A DNA stretch of 64,000 bases. Source: Ilyobacter polytropus DSM 2926 (GTDB taxonomy: Bacteria > Fusobacteriota > Fusobacteriia > Fusobacteriales > Fusobacteriaceae). The DNA lies in the NCBI RefSeq assembly GCF_000165505.1, contig NC_014633.1, positions 248,001 through 312,000 of the forward strand. Reading direction: 5' to 3'. The position numbers were made by a program, and so were the translations under genes. Every line of letters starts with the position of its first letter. The stretch's first letter is position 1. Of this stretch, positions 54,637-63,610 are shown in pieces. The notes below the pieces were generated by a model that saw nothing but the letters and a program-made list of their open reading frames with translations, searched no databases and had not been told where the DNA came from.

Positions 54637-55479
54637 CTAATCTACTAATTTTTCTGCTTCGTCATATCTGAATACAGGGCCTTCTAGGCATATATAAGTT
54701 TCGTCAATTTTACAGTGACCACATTTTCCCACACCGCAGGACATTTTTCTCTCAAATGAAACCCATATTTTCTCTTTAGGAACGCCTCTGCTCAGAAATT
54801 CCAAAGCAGAATACTTCATCATGACAGGGGGCCCAACTATAACCACTTCCATGTCTGCAATATCATCTGCCAGCTCAAGGTCTGGGATATACTTTGTAAC
54901 TAATCCTTCGCACACACCGTCGATGCTGCATGAATTGTCTACAGTTATCAGGGTGTTAAATTTTTCTTTCCACTGTTTTATCTCGTCTTTAAATATAATG
55001 GAGTCGTAGTCCTTGAATCCCAAAAGAAGGTCAACTTTTGTATCATTAGCTTCATCGTTATAGAAATGATTTATCATAGATCTTACAGGAGCCAGTCCAG
55101 ATCCTCCTGCGACGATAATAAGATGCTTCCCTCTATACTCTTCTTCTGCAGGGAATCCATTCCCGTAAGGGCCTCTGAGGAACATCAAGTCTCCCGCCTT
55201 TAGGTCAAAAAGACAGTCAGTCACCTTTCCCACCTTTCTTATGAGAAACTCTATCCATCCCTCCTCTTTGTTGAACTGAGTTACCGAAAGTGGGGCTTCA
55301 CCAACTCTTGGGATAGATATTTCGATAAACTGTCCGAAGGTTACTTCCTGATCGTACTCGACTCTGAAAAGCCACTCGATCTCTGTGAGCTTATTTAGGG
55401 AGATAAGCTTGTATCCTTTTGGTAGGTAGACATTTTCTATAGGGGTATAGGGGTTTCCTGGAATATAGGTATTATTCAT
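54637..55479 (-). CDS. asrB: Anaerobic sulfite reductase subunit B
   Basis: Flavoprotein subunit that passes electrons from NADH. The 280-residue protein has a FAD/NAD oxidoreductase fold with FLRGPYGNGFP near residue 103 and IVAGGSGLAPVRSM near residue 125, and a C-terminal 2Fe-2S site with CGVGKCGHCKI and YICLEGPVF. It overlaps asrA by eight bases, so the two are translationally coupled. Confidence 0.95.
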   Translation of the reverse strand: MNNTYIPGNPYTPIENVYLPKGYKLISLNKLTEIEWLFRVEYDQEVTFGQFIEISIPRVGEAPLSVTQFNKEEGWIEFLIRKVGKVTDCLFDLKAGDLMFLRGPYGNGFPAEEEYRGKHLIIVAGGSGLAPVRSMINHFYNDEANDTKVDLLLGFKDYDSIIFKDEIKQWKEKFNTLITVDNSCSIDGVCEGLVTKYIPDLELADDIADMEVVIVGPPVMMKYSALEFLSRGVPKEKIWVSFERKMSCGVGKCGHCKIDETYICLEGPVFRYDEAEKLVD

Positions 55480-56476
55480 CGTTTCCCTCCAATTCTTTAG
55501 ATAATTTGTTTACACAGTTTGAAAATGAGATATATTCAGGGCAGACGTCGTCACATCTTCCGCAGCCTGTACACATATGATATCCGAATCTTCTCTTGAA
55601 ATCTGATATCTTATGCATTGTCTTAAACCTCATTCGATCTCCATGCTTTTGTCTAAAAGTGTGACCTCCCGCCATATCTGTAAATCCGTCTACATGGCAT
55701 GAAGCCCATACCCTTCTTCTTTCTCCAGTATTTTCATTTTCACTATAGAAAATATCCTGGGTTGTAGAACAGGTACACGTAGGACATACAAAATTACACT
55801 TACCACAGGCAACACATCTTTTATCGTATTCCCTCCATAGCTCAAGGTCTTTTACCTCTGCAAGGCTTATGTTTTCAGGCACATTAACTTTAACCTTGTT
55901 TTCCTCTACGAATTTGACATCAAATTCATCTTCCTCACCTGAGAAAACGCCTTTGAATTCATCTTCCTTTATATAAAGTTCCACAGAATCATTGTTTAAG
56001 TTTAGCCCCATGTGATAGTCATCTGTTTTGTTTGTTCCCATGCTAACGCAGAAACAGTTTTCAAAGGAGGTCGGACATCCCATAACTACAAACTTGACTT
56101 TATCTCTGATTCTCTTATAATACATATCCTGATATTTGTTTCTGAGGTATATCTCGTCTACTCTTTTCACACTGTGAAGGTCGCAGCTTCTCAAAAATAC
56201 GATAATTCCCTTATCATCTATATCTGGAACCTTGAACTCCTTTTCTGTAAAGTAAAACATAGTCTGTGTAATAGGAAGCATTACCTCTTTCGGTGAAAAT
56301 TCTGATTTTTTATCAAAGCAGATCTCTTGGATAGAGTCGATCTCACTATATTTCACAAGGTCAGTGTCGGAAAATCTTCCCTCACCTGCAAATACCTTTG
56401 GTGCAAATATTCGGTAATTTTCTTTTAAAAGTTTTAGCCCCTCATCAAAAGAGGTTTTATCCAAAGAAATTTTCAT
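55472..56476 (-). CDS. asrA: Anaerobic sulfite reductase subunit A
   Basis: Iron-sulfur electron-transfer subunit, 334 residues, with two 4Fe-4S clusters in the C-terminal part: CVACGKCNFVCPTCTCS near residue 222 and CTGCGRCDDVCPEY near residue 304. The N-terminal two thirds match the AsrA/4Fe-4S dicluster family. It is second in the operon after the FNT-type channel gene. Confidence 0.94.
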   Translation of the reverse strand: MKISLDKTSFDEGLKLLKENYRIFAPKVFAGEGRFSDTDLVKYSEIDSIQEICFDKKSEFSPKEVMLPITQTMFYFTEKEFKVPDIDDKGIIVFLRSCDLHSVKRVDEIYLRNKYQDMYYKRIRDKVKFVVMGCPTSFENCFCVSMGTNKTDDYHMGLNLNNDSVELYIKEDEFKGVFSGEEDEFDVKFVEENKVKVNVPENISLAEVKDLELWREYDKRCVACGKCNFVCPTCTCSTTQDIFYSENENTGERRRVWASCHVDGFTDMAGGHTFRQKHGDRMRFKTMHKISDFKRRFGYHMCTGCGRCDDVCPEYISFSNCVNKLSKELEGNDE

Positions 56477-56490
56477 TATTTCACTCCCTT

Positions 56491-57297
56491 CTATAATTTA
56501 TTTTCTGCCAATATACTTTCTTTGACTTTAGATTTTTTACCCATGTAGTAGTAGCAGAGTCCAAGTGCACTTCCCCCAACAAAGTTACCCAGTGTCACCC
56601 AGAGCATATTGTATCCGTAGCCAGCAAGAGAAACCTCAGGTCCGTGAGGAAGAAGAAGCCCCATTGTGAATATCGTCATATTTGCAATACTGTGTTCAAA
56701 TCCAGCTGTAATAAATGCAAAGAGACACCAGAAGATAACCACTAACTTTGCCGATTCTTCCTTCATCTTTATACAGCAAAGAACAGCTAGACATACAAGG
56801 ATATTACATAAAAAACCTTTAAAAAACAGAGTAGATGGACCTGCGTTCATTTTACTCTTAGAAAGGGCCACGATAAACTCTCCTACAGCTCCGTGAGGGG
56901 CAGTAGCACTTCCTGATAGAGTAAAAAGAGAGCCTATAAGAGTAGAACCAGCCAAGTTACCGATGTAACTTAATATCCAGATGTTTATTGCGTCTTTCCA
57001 AGTTACTTTTTTGTCTGCAGCTCCTGCTGACATTATAAGGTTATTACCGGTAAATAACTCTGAACCTGCCATTATAACCAATGTTAATGCTATTCCGAAA
57101 GCCAAGCCCATGTATATTCGAAACTGTGGACCTGTACTTTTTGTCAGTCCTCCGATGGTGGTTATGAGAACGATACCGATTCCTACATAAAACCCTGCCA
57201 GTAGAGAAGCTATAAAATATTTTGATTTGCTCTCCTTTAATAATGTTACTTTTGCAACTGCACTGTTTGAAAGTTTACTAAGCGTTTCTGAAAACAT
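56491..57297 (-). CDS. FNT-family channel linked to sulfite reductase, probable hydrosulfide exporter
   Basis: A 268-residue six-segment FNT protein with GSELFTGNNLIMSAG near residue 78 and the later GFLCNILVCLAVLCC. In Clostridioides difficile an FNT member next to asrABC is a hydrosulfide channel (HSC/FNT3); the same neighbourhood here suggests that it exports the sulfide made by AsrABC. ATG 57297 follows GGAGG at six bases. An in-frame start 19 codons upstream lies in the promoter-proximal leader and is not needed. It differs from the FNT gene at 1.1 kb in context. Confidence 0.88.
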   Translation of the reverse strand: MFSETLSKLSNSAVAKVTLLKESKSKYFIASLLAGFYVGIGIVLITTIGGLTKSTGPQFRIYMGLAFGIALTLVIMAGSELFTGNNLIMSAGAADKKVTWKDAINIWILSYIGNLAGSTLIGSLFTLSGSATAPHGAVGEFIVALSKSKMNAGPSTLFFKGFLCNILVCLAVLCCIKMKEESAKLVVIFWCLFAFITAGFEHSIANMTIFTMGLLLPHGPEVSLAGYGYNMLWVTLGNFVGGSALGLCYYYMGKKSKVKESILAENKL

Positions 57298-57340
57298 ACA
57301 CAACCTCCGTTTAAATATTTTTTTCACTTTGATTGAGTCT

Positions 57341-57383
57341 ATTTTATCATCCAATAAAAAAAAACAATGTGACCTAGGTCACA
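57341..57383 (-). promoter_or_regulatory. Crp/Fnr-type site and promoter of the channel-asrABC operon
   Basis: TGTGACCTAGGTCACA (57368-57383) is a perfect TGTGA-N6-TCACA palindrome. A minus-strand TAAAAT -10 lies at 57346-57341, giving a start near 57334. The palindrome centre then sits about 41.5 bases upstream of it, the position of a class II activator site. Confidence 0.8.
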
Positions 57384-57387
57384 CTGT

Positions 57388-58131
57388 TTAAATTTCTCTG
57401 TAAAATTTTCTTAATTCTTCTCTTTTTACCAGGAGTTTTTTCCCTTCCCATTTGATATATCCCCTAGACTCCATTTTTTTCAACTCTCTAGAGACGGATT
57501 CTCTGCTGCTTCCAAGCATATCGGCTAAGTAGGTTATGGTCAGATTGAAGTTTATCCCTGTCCAAGGAACACATTCTTCTCTGAAATCCCTGCAGTTATA
57601 ACCGTTTAGATTGCAGCTTATCCCGTAGTCCCTTGAGATTTTCCATAGTTTTGCAGCTACCTTTTTATCCAAACCAAGGGGGATAGTATTTTTTATCTGT
57701 CTGTAAAGTCTTCTTATTTTTTTACCCATGGAATTGGTTATATTTTTTGTTAACTGAAAATCAGACTCCATTATCCCTTGAAGATCTTTTTTATCATATC
57801 GTAGTAGAAGAGTTTTTTCAAAGGCCTCTGCATTTACAGATGACGGAAGGTCGTCAAAGATAACTTCATTTATGAATTCTCCATCGCCTAATATATAAAT
57901 AACCCTTCTCTGGGCCTTTTGTGAATAACGGAAAATACTTATTTTCCCCTTGATGATAATATATATTTTGTTCACAACATCTTTTTCAAAAAAAAGCATA
58001 CTGCCTTTTTTGATTTCAAACAATTCTCCGGATGTCTGAAGTTTATCAAGGGTCTTTTTTTCTAAATTGGAGAAAGCAGGTATTTTTTTCAGATAATCTT
58101 CATCTTTTATCACAGCACACCTCTTTAACAT
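57388..58131 (-). CDS. Crp/Fnr family transcription regulator
   Basis: 247 residues. An N-terminal cyclic-nucleotide-binding-type fold (about 20-130) ends in a long dimer helix, and the C-terminal winged helix carries the recognition helix LADMLGSSRESVSRELKKM near residues 205-223. It lacks the N-terminal cysteine cluster of Fnr, but has several cysteines around CNLNGYNCRDFREEC (residues 170-184) that could bind metal or redox signal; this is only an observation. It lies directly upstream of a perfect Crp-type site and the asr operon, which it probably regulates. Confidence 0.88.
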   Translation of the reverse strand: MLKRCAVIKDEDYLKKIPAFSNLEKKTLDKLQTSGELFEIKKGSMLFFEKDVVNKIYIIIKGKISIFRYSQKAQRRVIYILGDGEFINEVIFDDLPSSVNAEAFEKTLLLRYDKKDLQGIMESDFQLTKNITNSMGKKIRRLYRQIKNTIPLGLDKKVAAKLWKISRDYGISCNLNGYNCRDFREECVPWTGINFNLTITYLADMLGSSRESVSRELKKMESRGYIKWEGKKLLVKREELRKFYREI

Positions 58132-58197
58132 CTAATTTATAATAGTGATTATATATTATAAAAGAATAAAGTGCAAAGAATAAGGCATATTCAGCTG

Positions 58198-58881
58198 TCA
58201 ATTGATAATAATATTCATAACAGAGTCTAGATTTTCTATATTTCCCTCTATAATCTCAGGAAGTTCACATATTTTATCCACATACTCTTTTTTAACATCT
58301 CTTGGAACGGTCATAATAGGTGATAGCTTGTGTCCAATGCAGTGAATGTGAAAATCTAAGATCTGATCTTTTTCAGGGCCCATTATGGTAATTAGTTCAA
58401 AATCATTGCAAGGAAAAAGAGAGGTTTCATAAAATTCCTGTCCTGAAATATGAAAAATCTTGTTTTCTTCTACTTGGAATAAATACTGAGCTCCTTCGTC
58501 CTCTATTTCTTCAAATTCAATCATTTTTGAACTGATGCAATGAATTACCTTTGCAGTGTCTTTTTCTAAGATATCATCCATAATCTGATGAAGTTTATCT
58601 TGGAGCAGTGTATTTTTTATAAAGGTTTTTATTAATTTATAAATTACAAAGGGTGAAAATATTAAAAAAGTACCTGTTAGTAAGAGAAAAAAATTATCTA
58701 TTTTTTTATATATAAGCATAAAAAAAACTATGGCACAGACAGTGAATAAAGCAGAATAAAAAGGAAGATATTTCATCACCTTTTCATTGATGAAAATAAG
58801 CCGCTTCTCCTGAAGTTTATATTTTTTATTTATATATTTTATATCCTCATCATTTAGTTTGCGTTCTGTATACTCAATCAT
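58198..58881 (-). CDS. Uncharacterised protein with two membrane segments
   Basis: 227 residues. Two hydrophobic stretches at about 39-58 and 63-82 are followed by a cytosolic or extracytoplasmic region of 140 residues with no motif I know. It includes SGQEFYETSLFPCNDFELI near residue 146. It lies between the Crp/Fnr gene and the macro-domain gene, on the same strand but with gaps, so it has no clear operon partner. Confidence 0.65.
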   Translation of the reverse strand: MIEYTERKLNDEDIKYINKKYKLQEKRLIFINEKVMKYLPFYSALFTVCAIVFFMLIYKKIDNFFLLLTGTFLIFSPFVIYKLIKTFIKNTLLQDKLHQIMDDILEKDTAKVIHCISSKMIEFEEIEDEGAQYLFQVEENKIFHISGQEFYETSLFPCNDFELITIMGPEKDQILDFHIHCIGHKLSPIMTVPRDVKKEYVDKICELPEIIEGNIENLDSVMNIIIN

Positions 58882-58979
58882 AAATTTTACTCTCCGTTTA
58901 AACTTATATTTTATTTTTATGACATATTTGGTTCAGAGATGATTTTACCAACAATAAAGTGATAAAACTTATAAAAATT

Positions 58980-59507
58980 CTATTTTACTCTTTTTAAAAT
59001 TTTGTTATAAATATCGAAATTTTCCCGATCAAAGCAGATGAAAATTACATTTTCTAGGGACTTGTTGTTTTTTAAAAAATTACTGACCTCTTCAATTGCA
59101 ATTTCTGCAGCGGCTTCTTTTGGGTACCCGTAGACACCCGTGCTTATATTGGGAAAGGCTATGGATTTCATATGATGCTCTTTGGCTAACATAAGAGAGT
59201 TTCGGTAGCAGTTTTTGAGGAGCTCTTCTTCTCTAAACTTCCCCCCCTTCCATACGGGACCTACAGTGTGAATAATATATTTAGAGGGGAGGTTTCCTCC
59301 AAGGGTTAAGACAGCCTCACCAGTTTTGCAGCCGCCTGTTTCACGTCGTATTTCGCTGCAGTACTTGGCGATCAAGGGTCCACCTGCCTTGTGAATGGCA
59401 CCGTCTACACCACCTCCGCCTGCAAGCATGTTGTTTGCGGCATTTACAACAGCATCCACCTTTAGAGTTGCAATGTCACCTTTTAACAGGGTTATTTTTT
59501 TAGACAT
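58980..59507 (-). CDS. Macro-domain protein, O-acetyl-ADP-ribose deacetylase-like
   Basis: A single macro domain of 175 residues with the ADP-ribose-binding blocks [17 protein letters not shown] near residue 9, [14 protein letters not shown] near residue 30 and [15 protein letters not shown] near residue 117. Relatives of this YmdB-like group hydrolyse O-acetyl-ADP-ribose or remove ADP-ribose from proteins. Start 59507 is chosen because AAGGTG lies six bases upstream; the frame is open 23 codons more without homology. Its target here is unknown. Confidence 0.9.
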   Translation of the reverse strand: MSKKITLLKGDIATLKVDAVVNAANNMLAGGGGVDGAIHKAGGPLIAKYCSEIRRETGGCKTGEAVLTLGGNLPSKYIIHTVGPVWKGGKFREEELLKNCYRNSLMLAKEHHMKSIAFPNISTGVYGYPKEAAAEIAIEEVSNFLKNNKSLENVIFICFDRENFDIYNKILKRVK

Positions 59508-59838
59508 AATAAACACCTTCATTTTATTTTTTGTGGAACTTACTTTAAGTATACCTAAGGAAGGTTTTCCTATCAAATAAATTCCTTCAGTTGAGAGTAA
59601 TAAAAAATAAAAAAACCGTAAAATATTGTGAAAAATATAGTGATGAATTCAAAAAAGTGGTATTTTTTGCAAAAATAAATTAGTTTTTTCCCTCAAACAG
59701 CGATATACTGAAGTTGTTAGTAGTTCTTAATTTCACAAAAGCTTTTTAAAAAAGAACCGCTATAAAATATTAGTTTATTTTACATTTCAAAGAGCCCAGT
59801 GGCTGTAAAAAAATAAATAAAACTTCAGGGGGTAGAAA

Positions 59839-60996
59839 ATGGCTTTACAATGGTTTAGAGTTCCAAAGGATATAGTTTTTGGGGAAAATGCACTAGAATA
59901 TCTATCAACATTAGAAGGGAAAAGAGCTACGCTTGTAACAGGCGGAAGTTCTATGAAAAGATTCGGATTTTTAGATGAAGCAAAAGCTCAACTTGAAAAA
60001 GCAGGAATGGAGGTCTCTATAGTTGACGGAGTAGAACCAAATCCATCTGTGGAAACAGTATTAAGAGGCGGAAAAGAGATGGCAGAATTTAATCCTGATT
60101 GGATTATTGCTATCGGTGGAGGTTCTGCACTAGATGCAGCTAAGATTATGTGGGTGTTCTATGAATATCCTGATTCAAAATTCGAAGAGCTTGTAGCTGG
60201 TAAGTTCCCTCAACTTAGAAAAAAAGCCAAGTTTATAGCTATTCCATCTACCAGTGGAACAGCTTCTGAGATAACTGCTTTCTCAGTAATAACTGATACT
60301 GAAAATCATATAAAATATCCTTTGGTTTCTTACGAGATCACTCCGGATATAGCTCTTTTAGATCCGGCTCTTCCGGCAAAAATGCCAGCTCACATAACGG
60401 CGAACACTGGTATGGATGTTATGACTCATGCAATAGAGGCCTTGGTATCGACAAATGCAACAAGCTACACAGACCCTATGGCAGTGGAATCTATAAAACT
60501 TGTCTATGACAATCTTCCTTTAGCATATGAAAAAGCAGACCATATGGAAGCTAGAAATAATATGCATAATGCTTCTACTCTAGCAGGAATGGCATTTACA
60601 AACTCGTCTTTGGGCTTAGTACACAGTCTGGCTCACAAAATAGGAGGAGAACTAGGGATAACTCATGGACTTGCCAATGCAGTATTACTGCCATATATCG
60701 TAGAATATAATAAAAAAGCAACAGATAAGTTTTCTTATCTTGAAAAAACTCTAGGAAAATCTGATTTAATTGAGAGTCTGAAAGAACTCAATAAAAAAGT
60801 TGGAATCCCGACAAGTTTAAAAGAGATAACAGAGGTTGATATGAGTGAGGAAAAATTCAACGAAGTTTTAGACAGAATGAGTAAAAACGCCTTTGAAGAT
60901 CCATGTACCCTTACTAATCCTAGACAGTCATCTGTAGAAGATGTAAAAGAGATTTATAAAGCAGCATATTATGGGGTTACAGCATCAAATATATAG
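59839..60996 (+). CDS. Iron-containing alcohol dehydrogenase
   Basis: A 385-residue group III alcohol dehydrogenase, reducing aldehydes with NAD(P)H at the end of fermentation. The nucleotide site IAIGGGSALDAAK is near residue 93 and iron ligands lie in GMDVMTHAIEALVS (near 194) and LVHSLAHKIGGELGITHGLAN (near 260). GGGGG precedes the ATG. It is monocistronic with its own terminator. The opening MALQWFRVPKDIVFGENAL matches secondary- or butanol-type members; the substrate cannot be told. Confidence 0.93.
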   Translation: MALQWFRVPKDIVFGENALEYLSTLEGKRATLVTGGSSMKRFGFLDEAKAQLEKAGMEVSIVDGVEPNPSVETVLRGGKEMAEFNPDWIIAIGGGSALDAAKIMWVFYEYPDSKFEELVAGKFPQLRKKAKFIAIPSTSGTASEITAFSVITDTENHIKYPLVSYEITPDIALLDPALPAKMPAHITANTGMDVMTHAIEALVSTNATSYTDPMAVESIKLVYDNLPLAYEKADHMEARNNMHNASTLAGMAFTNSSLGLVHSLAHKIGGELGITHGLANAVLLPYIVEYNKKATDKFSYLEKTLGKSDLIESLKELNKKVGIPTSLKEITEVDMSEEKFNEVLDRMSKNAFEDPCTLTNPRQSSVEDVKEIYKAAYYGVTASNI

Positions 60997-61015
60997 TTAT
61001 TGATAAATAATTTCA

Positions 61016-61057
61016 AAGGTGTGACAAATTTCTGTATGAAATTTGTCACACCTTTTT
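61016..61057 (+). terminator. Intrinsic terminator of the alcohol dehydrogenase
   Basis: AGGTGTGACAAATTTC pairs with GAAATTTGTCACACCT, followed by five T. Confidence 0.95.
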
Positions 61058-61127
61058 AAAAAATTAAGAGCTATAAATTTTTATTGAAACTTTTAATAAA
61101 ATTAAATTTCTAGAGAAGGGTGAAAAA

Positions 61128-61949
61128 ATGTATAAAATTTTAAAGAAAGAGATACTGAGCCAGGATATTGAGAAAATGGTCATAGAAGCACCATATATTG
61201 CAAAAAAATGCCAACCGGGGCAATTTGTCATGGTTATGGTAGAAGAAGGTGGAGAGAGAATACCTCTTACAATAGCAGATTACGACAGATCAGAAAACAG
61301 TGTAACTATCATATATCAGATAGTAGGATATACAACAAAACTTCTCAGCCAAAAGCTGGAAGGACAGACTATAAGCAGCATAGCAGGGCCTTTAGGACAG
61401 CCGGCTCATATGAAGAAAGTCAAGAGAGTCCTCGGTATAGGGGGAGGAGTAGGAGCGGCGCCTCTATACCCTCAGATAAAGAAATTAACTGAAATGGGGG
61501 CGTCCTGTGATGCTGTCATCGGAAGCAGGACAGAAGAGATGATGATACTTCAAGAGGAGTTTAAAGAAATAGCAGAAAACATATATTTTGCCACTAATGA
61601 CGGAAGCAAAGGGAAAAAGGGCTTTGTCACAGACGTGCTGAAGGATCTTATTTCTCAGGGAAAAAAATATGATGAAGTTATTGCCATAGGGCCTCTTGTG
61701 ATGATGAAGTCGGTTGTAGAGTATACAAAAGAACTGAATATACCAACCTCTGTTTCACTCAATCCCATAATGATAGATGGTACAGGAATGTGCGGCGGAT
61801 GCAGGGTGACAATAGGAAAAGAGACCAAATTTGCCTGTGTAGATGGTCCGGATTTTGATGGCTTTTTAGTTGATTTTGAAGAGCTCATGAGAAGGCAGAC
61901 TATGTATATGCCAGAAGAAGCAGAACACAGATGTAGATTAGGAATATAG
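61128..61949 (+). CDS. Sulfide dehydrogenase / NfnA-like flavoprotein subunit
   Basis: 273 residues with FAD- and NAD-binding regions (GQFVMVMV near residue 28, IPLTIADYD near 46, GIGGGVGAAPLYPQI near 105) and a C-terminal 2Fe-2S site GMCGGCRVTIGKETKFACVDGP near residue 222. Together with the next gene it forms either an electron-bifurcating NADH-dependent ferredoxin:NADP oxidoreductase (NfnAB) or a sulfide dehydrogenase (SudBA). The sequence does not decide between these. The next gene starts 10 bases later. Confidence 0.88.
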   Translation: MYKILKKEILSQDIEKMVIEAPYIAKKCQPGQFVMVMVEEGGERIPLTIADYDRSENSVTIIYQIVGYTTKLLSQKLEGQTISSIAGPLGQPAHMKKVKRVLGIGGGVGAAPLYPQIKKLTEMGASCDAVIGSRTEEMMILQEEFKEIAENIYFATNDGSKGKKGFVTDVLKDLISQGKKYDEVIAIGPLVMMKSVVEYTKELNIPTSVSLNPIMIDGTGMCGGCRVTIGKETKFACVDGPDFDGFLVDFEELMRRQTMYMPEEAEHRCRLGI

Positions 61950-61959
61950 GGGGATAAAA

Positions 61960-63354
61960 ATGGGGAAATTTAACATGACTCTTCAGAAAACAAAGATTGC
62001 AGAACAAAATCCAGCAGAAAGAAGAAAAAATTTCAAAGAAGTATCTTTGGGATATTCTGAAGAGGAAGCGATAAATGAGGCAAAAAGATGTATACAGTGT
62101 AAATCACCGGCATGTGTAAGTGGATGCCCGGTAAATGTCCATATACCACAGTTTATAAATAAGGTAGCAGAGGGAAACTTTGAAGAAGCTTATGATATCC
62201 TGGTAGAACAGAATTCACTTCCTGCAATTTGTGGAAGAGTGTGTCCTCAGGAAAAACAGTGTGAGTCAAAGTGTGTAAGAGGTATGAAAGGCGAACCTGT
62301 GGGGATAGGAAGACTTGAAAGATTTGTGGCTGACTGGTTTATTGAAAATGGTAAAACAAAAGAAAAAAAGGCAGAGAATAATAACATAAAAGTGGCTGTA
62401 ACAGGAGCCGGACCTGCAGGTTTAGCATGTGCAGGAGAACTTGCAAAATACGGGTATGACGTCACAATATTTGAAGCCCTTCACACAGCAGGTGGAGTCC
62501 TTATGTACGGTATCCCGGAATTCAGACTTCCTAAAGAAATAGTGAAAAAAGAGATCGAAAATGTTGCAGAGCAGGGAGTCAAAATACAGAAAAATGTAAT
62601 AGTCGGAAGATCTATAACTGTAGACGAGCTTATGGAAGAGGGATATAAGTCTGTATTTATAGGAAGTGGAGCAGGGCTTCCAAATTTCATGGGAATCGAA
62701 GGTGAAAATCTAAACGGAGTCTATTCTGCAAACGAGTTTCTGACTAGGGTAAATCTTATGAAAGCCTATGATAAAAACAGCCCAACTCCTGTCAGTGTAG
62801 GAGAGAAGATAGCAGTAATCGGTGGAGGAAATGTGGCTATGGATGCTGCTAGAACAGCTGTAAGGCTAGGAGCAAAAGAAGTCTATGTTGTCTACAGAAG
62901 AGGTGAAGAGGAACTCCCAGCAAGATTAGAAGAGGTACACCATGCAAAAGAAGAGGGAGTGATATTCAGACTTTTATCAAATCCTGTGGGAATAAAAGGA
63001 GACAACGGCTGGGTAGAAAAGCTCGAGTGTGTAGAGATGGAGCTTTCTGAACCTGATGAAAGTGGAAGAAGAAGGCCTGTAGCTATAGAGGGAAGTGAAT
63101 TTATGCTAGACGTAGACAGAGTTATAATCGCTATTGGACAGTCCCCGAATCCTCTGATAAGACAGACAACTAAGGGTCTAGAAACCCATAATTGGGGTGG
63201 AATAATAGTGGAAGTGGAAAGCATGGAGACAACAAAAGAGAGTGTTTATGCTGGTGGTGATGTTGTAACAGGTGCAGCTACTGTAATCCTTGCAATGGGA
63301 GCTGGTAAAAAAGCGGCTAAATCTATCCATGAAAAATTAAGAAAATCCATTTAA
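61960..63354 (+). CDS. NfnB / GltD-like NADPH oxidoreductase subunit
   Basis: 464 residues. The N-terminal region has two cysteine groups for 4Fe-4S clusters, CIQCKSPACVSGCP near residue 43 and CGRVCPQEKQCESKC near residue 90. Then comes a pyridine nucleotide-disulfide fold with VTGAGPAGLACAGELA near residue 148 and IGGGNVAMDAARTAVRLGA near residue 287. The protein is often misannotated as glutamate synthase small subunit, but it has no large subunit here; it pairs with the upstream flavoprotein. GGGGG precedes the ATG. Confidence 0.9.
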   Translation: MGKFNMTLQKTKIAEQNPAERRKNFKEVSLGYSEEEAINEAKRCIQCKSPACVSGCPVNVHIPQFINKVAEGNFEEAYDILVEQNSLPAICGRVCPQEKQCESKCVRGMKGEPVGIGRLERFVADWFIENGKTKEKKAENNNIKVAVTGAGPAGLACAGELAKYGYDVTIFEALHTAGGVLMYGIPEFRLPKEIVKKEIENVAEQGVKIQKNVIVGRSITVDELMEEGYKSVFIGSGAGLPNFMGIEGENLNGVYSANEFLTRVNLMKAYDKNSPTPVSVGEKIAVIGGGNVAMDAARTAVRLGAKEVYVVYRRGEEELPARLEEVHHAKEEGVIFRLLSNPVGIKGDNGWVEKLECVEMELSEPDESGRRRPVAIEGSEFMLDVDRVIIAIGQSPNPLIRQTTKGLETHNWGGIIVEVESMETTKESVYAGGDVVTGAATVILAMGAGKKAAKSIHEKLRKSI

Positions 63355-63367
63355 AAATTTACAGAGT

Positions 63368-63404
63368 TTAAAGGCAGTTTCTGATAAAGAAACTGCCTTT
63401 TTTA
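63368..63404 (+). terminator. Intrinsic terminator of the NfnAB-like operon
   Basis: AAAGGCAGTTTC pairs with GAAACTGCCTTT and a T run follows. Confidence 0.92.
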
Positions 63405-63485
63405 TTTGAAGAAAGAAATCTATATTTTTCAATAAAAAACAACTTATGGTATTTTGATGACACCTTTTTTTTTGAAGGTTTAGGT

Positions 63486-63493
63486 GGTATAAT
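63486..63493 (+). promoter_or_regulatory. Extended -10 promoter of the last gene
   Basis: GGTATAAT with TG just before forms an extended -10; the -35 is a poor T run. Confidence 0.5.
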
Positions 63494-63610
63494 CCATAAA
63501 AAGAAAGCTGTTAAAAAGATGGTTGAAAAAGATGTTGTTTTGTAACCAAATCAAATTTTATTTTTTACAAAACTATCAACTGTCAAAAAATATATTCAGG
63601 AGAAATTCTT

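Noticed and set aside
61960-63354. Glutamate synthase small subunit (gltD).
   Set aside because: No large subunit is present and the gene is paired with an NfnA/SudB-like flavoprotein, so NfnB or SudA is more likely.
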